In this document: positions 62,959-64,000 of the stretch, in pieces
Position numbering within the stretch: the stretch's first letter is position 1
How the letters are laid out: each line of letters opens with the position of its first letter
Assembly: GCA_021776795.1 (NCBI GenBank)
Contig: JAJFFC010000002.1
Coordinates: 1-64,000 of the forward strand
Origin: Planctomycetota bacterium
GTDB taxonomy: Bacteria; Planctomycetota; UBA1135
Reading direction: 5' to 3'
Length of the DNA: 64,000 bases
Notes under the pieces: model-generated
What the model was told of the DNA's origin: nothing
The model's input: the letters and a program-made list of their open reading frames with translations, nothing else
The model's database searches: none
Made by a program: the position numbers and the translations under genes

Positions 62959-63833
62959 TCCCCGGCTGAGGGAAAGCCATTCAGGAGTAAGTAGGTGCGT
63001 ATCGCTTCCAGGTACTGCTCTCTGTTCTGTTCCCTCTCAAGTTCAAGGCGATCATATTCAGGCAAAATTTTTCGCCATCCAAGCCTGGTGGAGTCTGGGA
63101 ACGTTATCCCGGTTTCCAGGGCGGCCTCTCGCTTTGAAAATTCCATAAGTGATTCTTCTTGGTAGAGCAAAGCCTCTTGGCGAAGATGTCGGTCACGAAT
63201 TCTGCCTAGGTCCATCCATGCTTGTGGAGATAAATCTTCAGCTGAGGCACCAGTAAATCGATGGACATAGGATTCTGGCGGGTAGTTGAGGGCATTGAAA
63301 GCCATGCCATCTGCCACCGAGTAGGGTTGTCCTGCTTCGATTGCGCGGCTCATTTCCTGAAAATGCAACCTCTGCTGTGTGAGCGTATTGCTAATCGTGG
63401 TTCTCCCGAAGCTCAGTAGATCTACGAGTAGGCCGTCAATGTTCTCCACAGCAATCATCCCCAGGGATTCCATTCGCATAGGCTCTTCAAGGAGCCAATG
63501 CAATCGTCTTTGGCCATTGGGATTCTGAATGGCTTGTTCTTGGCTTTGCAGAGCTCGTTCTTCTCCGCCCTCTTCAAAGTGAATTCTCCGAAAGGCCGCC
63601 CTAGTTGCTTTGCGCAAGTCTGGCCGAGTTCCCCAAGCAGTGTCTTCTTCATCCAAATCTAATGATTCGGAGGTCCTGTGAATACTAATGCCATGATTGG
63701 GGTAATCATTGACCTCGTCAACGTCTCTCGATTGACTGCTCAGAAGATTCGGTTGTCCTCCTGGATTAAACCAAATCAACCAAATGGCTAAACCAATTAC
63801 GAGTAGAAGTAAAAAGAGTCTGGTCAACCGCAT
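62952..63833 (-). CDS. Membrane-anchored protein of unknown function in an A+T-richer islet
   Basis: The ATG at 63833 is preferred over one 36 bases upstream because its A is also the last base of the preceding TGA (TGATG) and it leads straight into the anchor (MRLTRLFLLLLVIGLAIWLIWF). 293 residues; one N-terminal helix, then a soluble, charged and mostly helical region rich in Glu, Arg and Gln (ERALQSQEQAIQ, RLELEREQNREQYLEAI). No family recognised. G+C content is visibly lower than in the adjoining acyl-CoA ligase gene, as in the islet at 5.8-11.2 kb. Confidence 0.6.
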   Translation of the reverse strand: MRLTRLFLLLLVIGLAIWLIWFNPGGQPNLLSSQSRDVDEVNDYPNHGISIHRTSESLDLDEEDTAWGTRPDLRKATRAAFRRIHFEEGGEERALQSQEQAIQNPNGQRRLHWLLEEPMRMESLGMIAVENIDGLLVDLLSFGRTTISNTLTQQRLHFQEMSRAIEAGQPYSVADGMAFNALNYPPESYVHRFTGASAEDLSPQAWMDLGRIRDRHLRQEALLYQEESLMEFSKREAALETGITFPDSTRLGWRKILPEYDRLELEREQNREQYLEAIRTYLLLNGFPSAGDQ

Positions 63834-64000
63834 CAAGAGCCGCCTCCGCCAACTGGACACTGCTTGCATTTAAGGGTTAGGTTTGCAGTTGCCATTACGG
63901 TGCTATTTGTATCCAGAATTTGAACAGTTCGGGTGGTATTGTCGCCACATCCCAGGTTACTCACCCGAATGGGCATTGTTGTTGTTCCGCTCCATCCAGT
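63833..64000 (-). CDS. C-terminal end of an exported-looking protein, partial
   Basis: A frame open from the right edge ends at the TGA at 63835-63833, giving 55 visible residues (start outside). It reads as beta-rich, Thr/Asn-rich sequence (IRVSNLGCGDNTTRTVQI) and ends KCKQCPVGGGGS, with three Cys in all. The TGATG contact with the next gene on the strand and A+T-richer codon use support it as genuine. The beta-sandwich look suggests an extracellular domain; family unknown. Confidence 0.5.
   Translation of the reverse strand, partial: TGWSGTTTMPIRVSNLGCGDNTTRTVQILDTNSTVMATANLTLKCKQCPVGGGGS

Noticed and set aside
1-64000. Insertion sequences, integrases, tRNA or rRNA genes, CRISPR arrays
   Set aside because: None was recognised on either strand; the A+T-rich islets also lack visible mobility genes or flanking direct repeats.

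Overview
The window (mostly about 60% G+C, dense, single-copy genes) looks like a chromosomal segment from an aerobic Gram-negative bacterium, most likely a planctomycete or a relative. The reasons are a PVC-type haem-binding dehydrogenase-like protein, a DUF1080 lipoprotein, a DUF1573 protein, many FG-GAP/ASPIC-UnbV (CRTAC1-like) exported proteins, and an alternative complex III plus caa3 oxidase cluster. The phylum is inferred from gene content only; no rRNA or tRNA gene was seen.

Layout. 1-0.43 kb: end of an ankyrin-like lipoprotein. 0.46-4.4 kb (minus): a translationally coupled pair, a pentahaem membrane cytochrome and an ASPIC/UnbV protein, both broken by in-frame TAA codons, the second also by a frameshift. 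4.6-5.8 kb: a divergent NnrS-like membrane protein. 5.8-11.2 kb: an A+T-richer islet with a 12-cysteine exported protein, a strong hairpin, a C39-peptidase-like/DUF1573 membrane fusion and a large exported protein. 11.3-17.7 kb: a lipoprotein, then lipA and a 2-oxoacid dehydrogenase operon (E1alpha, E1beta, two-lipoyl E2, second E1alpha).

17.8-37.1 kb is the most unusual part. It holds three paralogous ~795-residue FG-GAP/ASPIC lipoproteins, a multihaem cytochrome with TPRs, another ASPIC lipoprotein, a 1070-residue TPR/FG-GAP lipoprotein, a B12-type radical SAM enzyme ending in a PqqD-like domain, a 62-residue acidic protein and a final ASPIC protein. From 20.36 kb onward the genes overlap or lie within about 20 bases of each other, so they are probably one operon. 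A peptide- or protein-modifying radical SAM unit embedded among exported redox proteins is the best candidate here for an undescribed system.

37.3-51.2 kb: a complete respiratory module, alternative complex III (actA, actB, actC, a fused actD-actE, actF), a small membrane protein, a SCO copper chaperone and an A2-type caa3 oxidase (subunits II, I, III, IV and a second subunit III-like protein). 51.2-58.7 kb: a methyltransferase, a second radical SAM protein, a DUF1080 lipoprotein, the PVC-type cytochrome protein, NADP isocitrate dehydrogenase and three small exported or membrane proteins. 58.8-63 kb: lpdA, lipB and an ADP-forming acyl-CoA synthetase, which complete lipoate/2-oxoacid dehydrogenase metabolism with the 12-18 kb operon. 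62.95-64 kb (minus): a second A+T-richer islet, running off the window.

Together the genes describe a cell that oxidises 2-oxoacids and citrate-cycle intermediates and passes electrons through quinol to alternative complex III and a caa3 oxidase, with a large exported beta-propeller and multihaem protein set of unknown purpose next to it.
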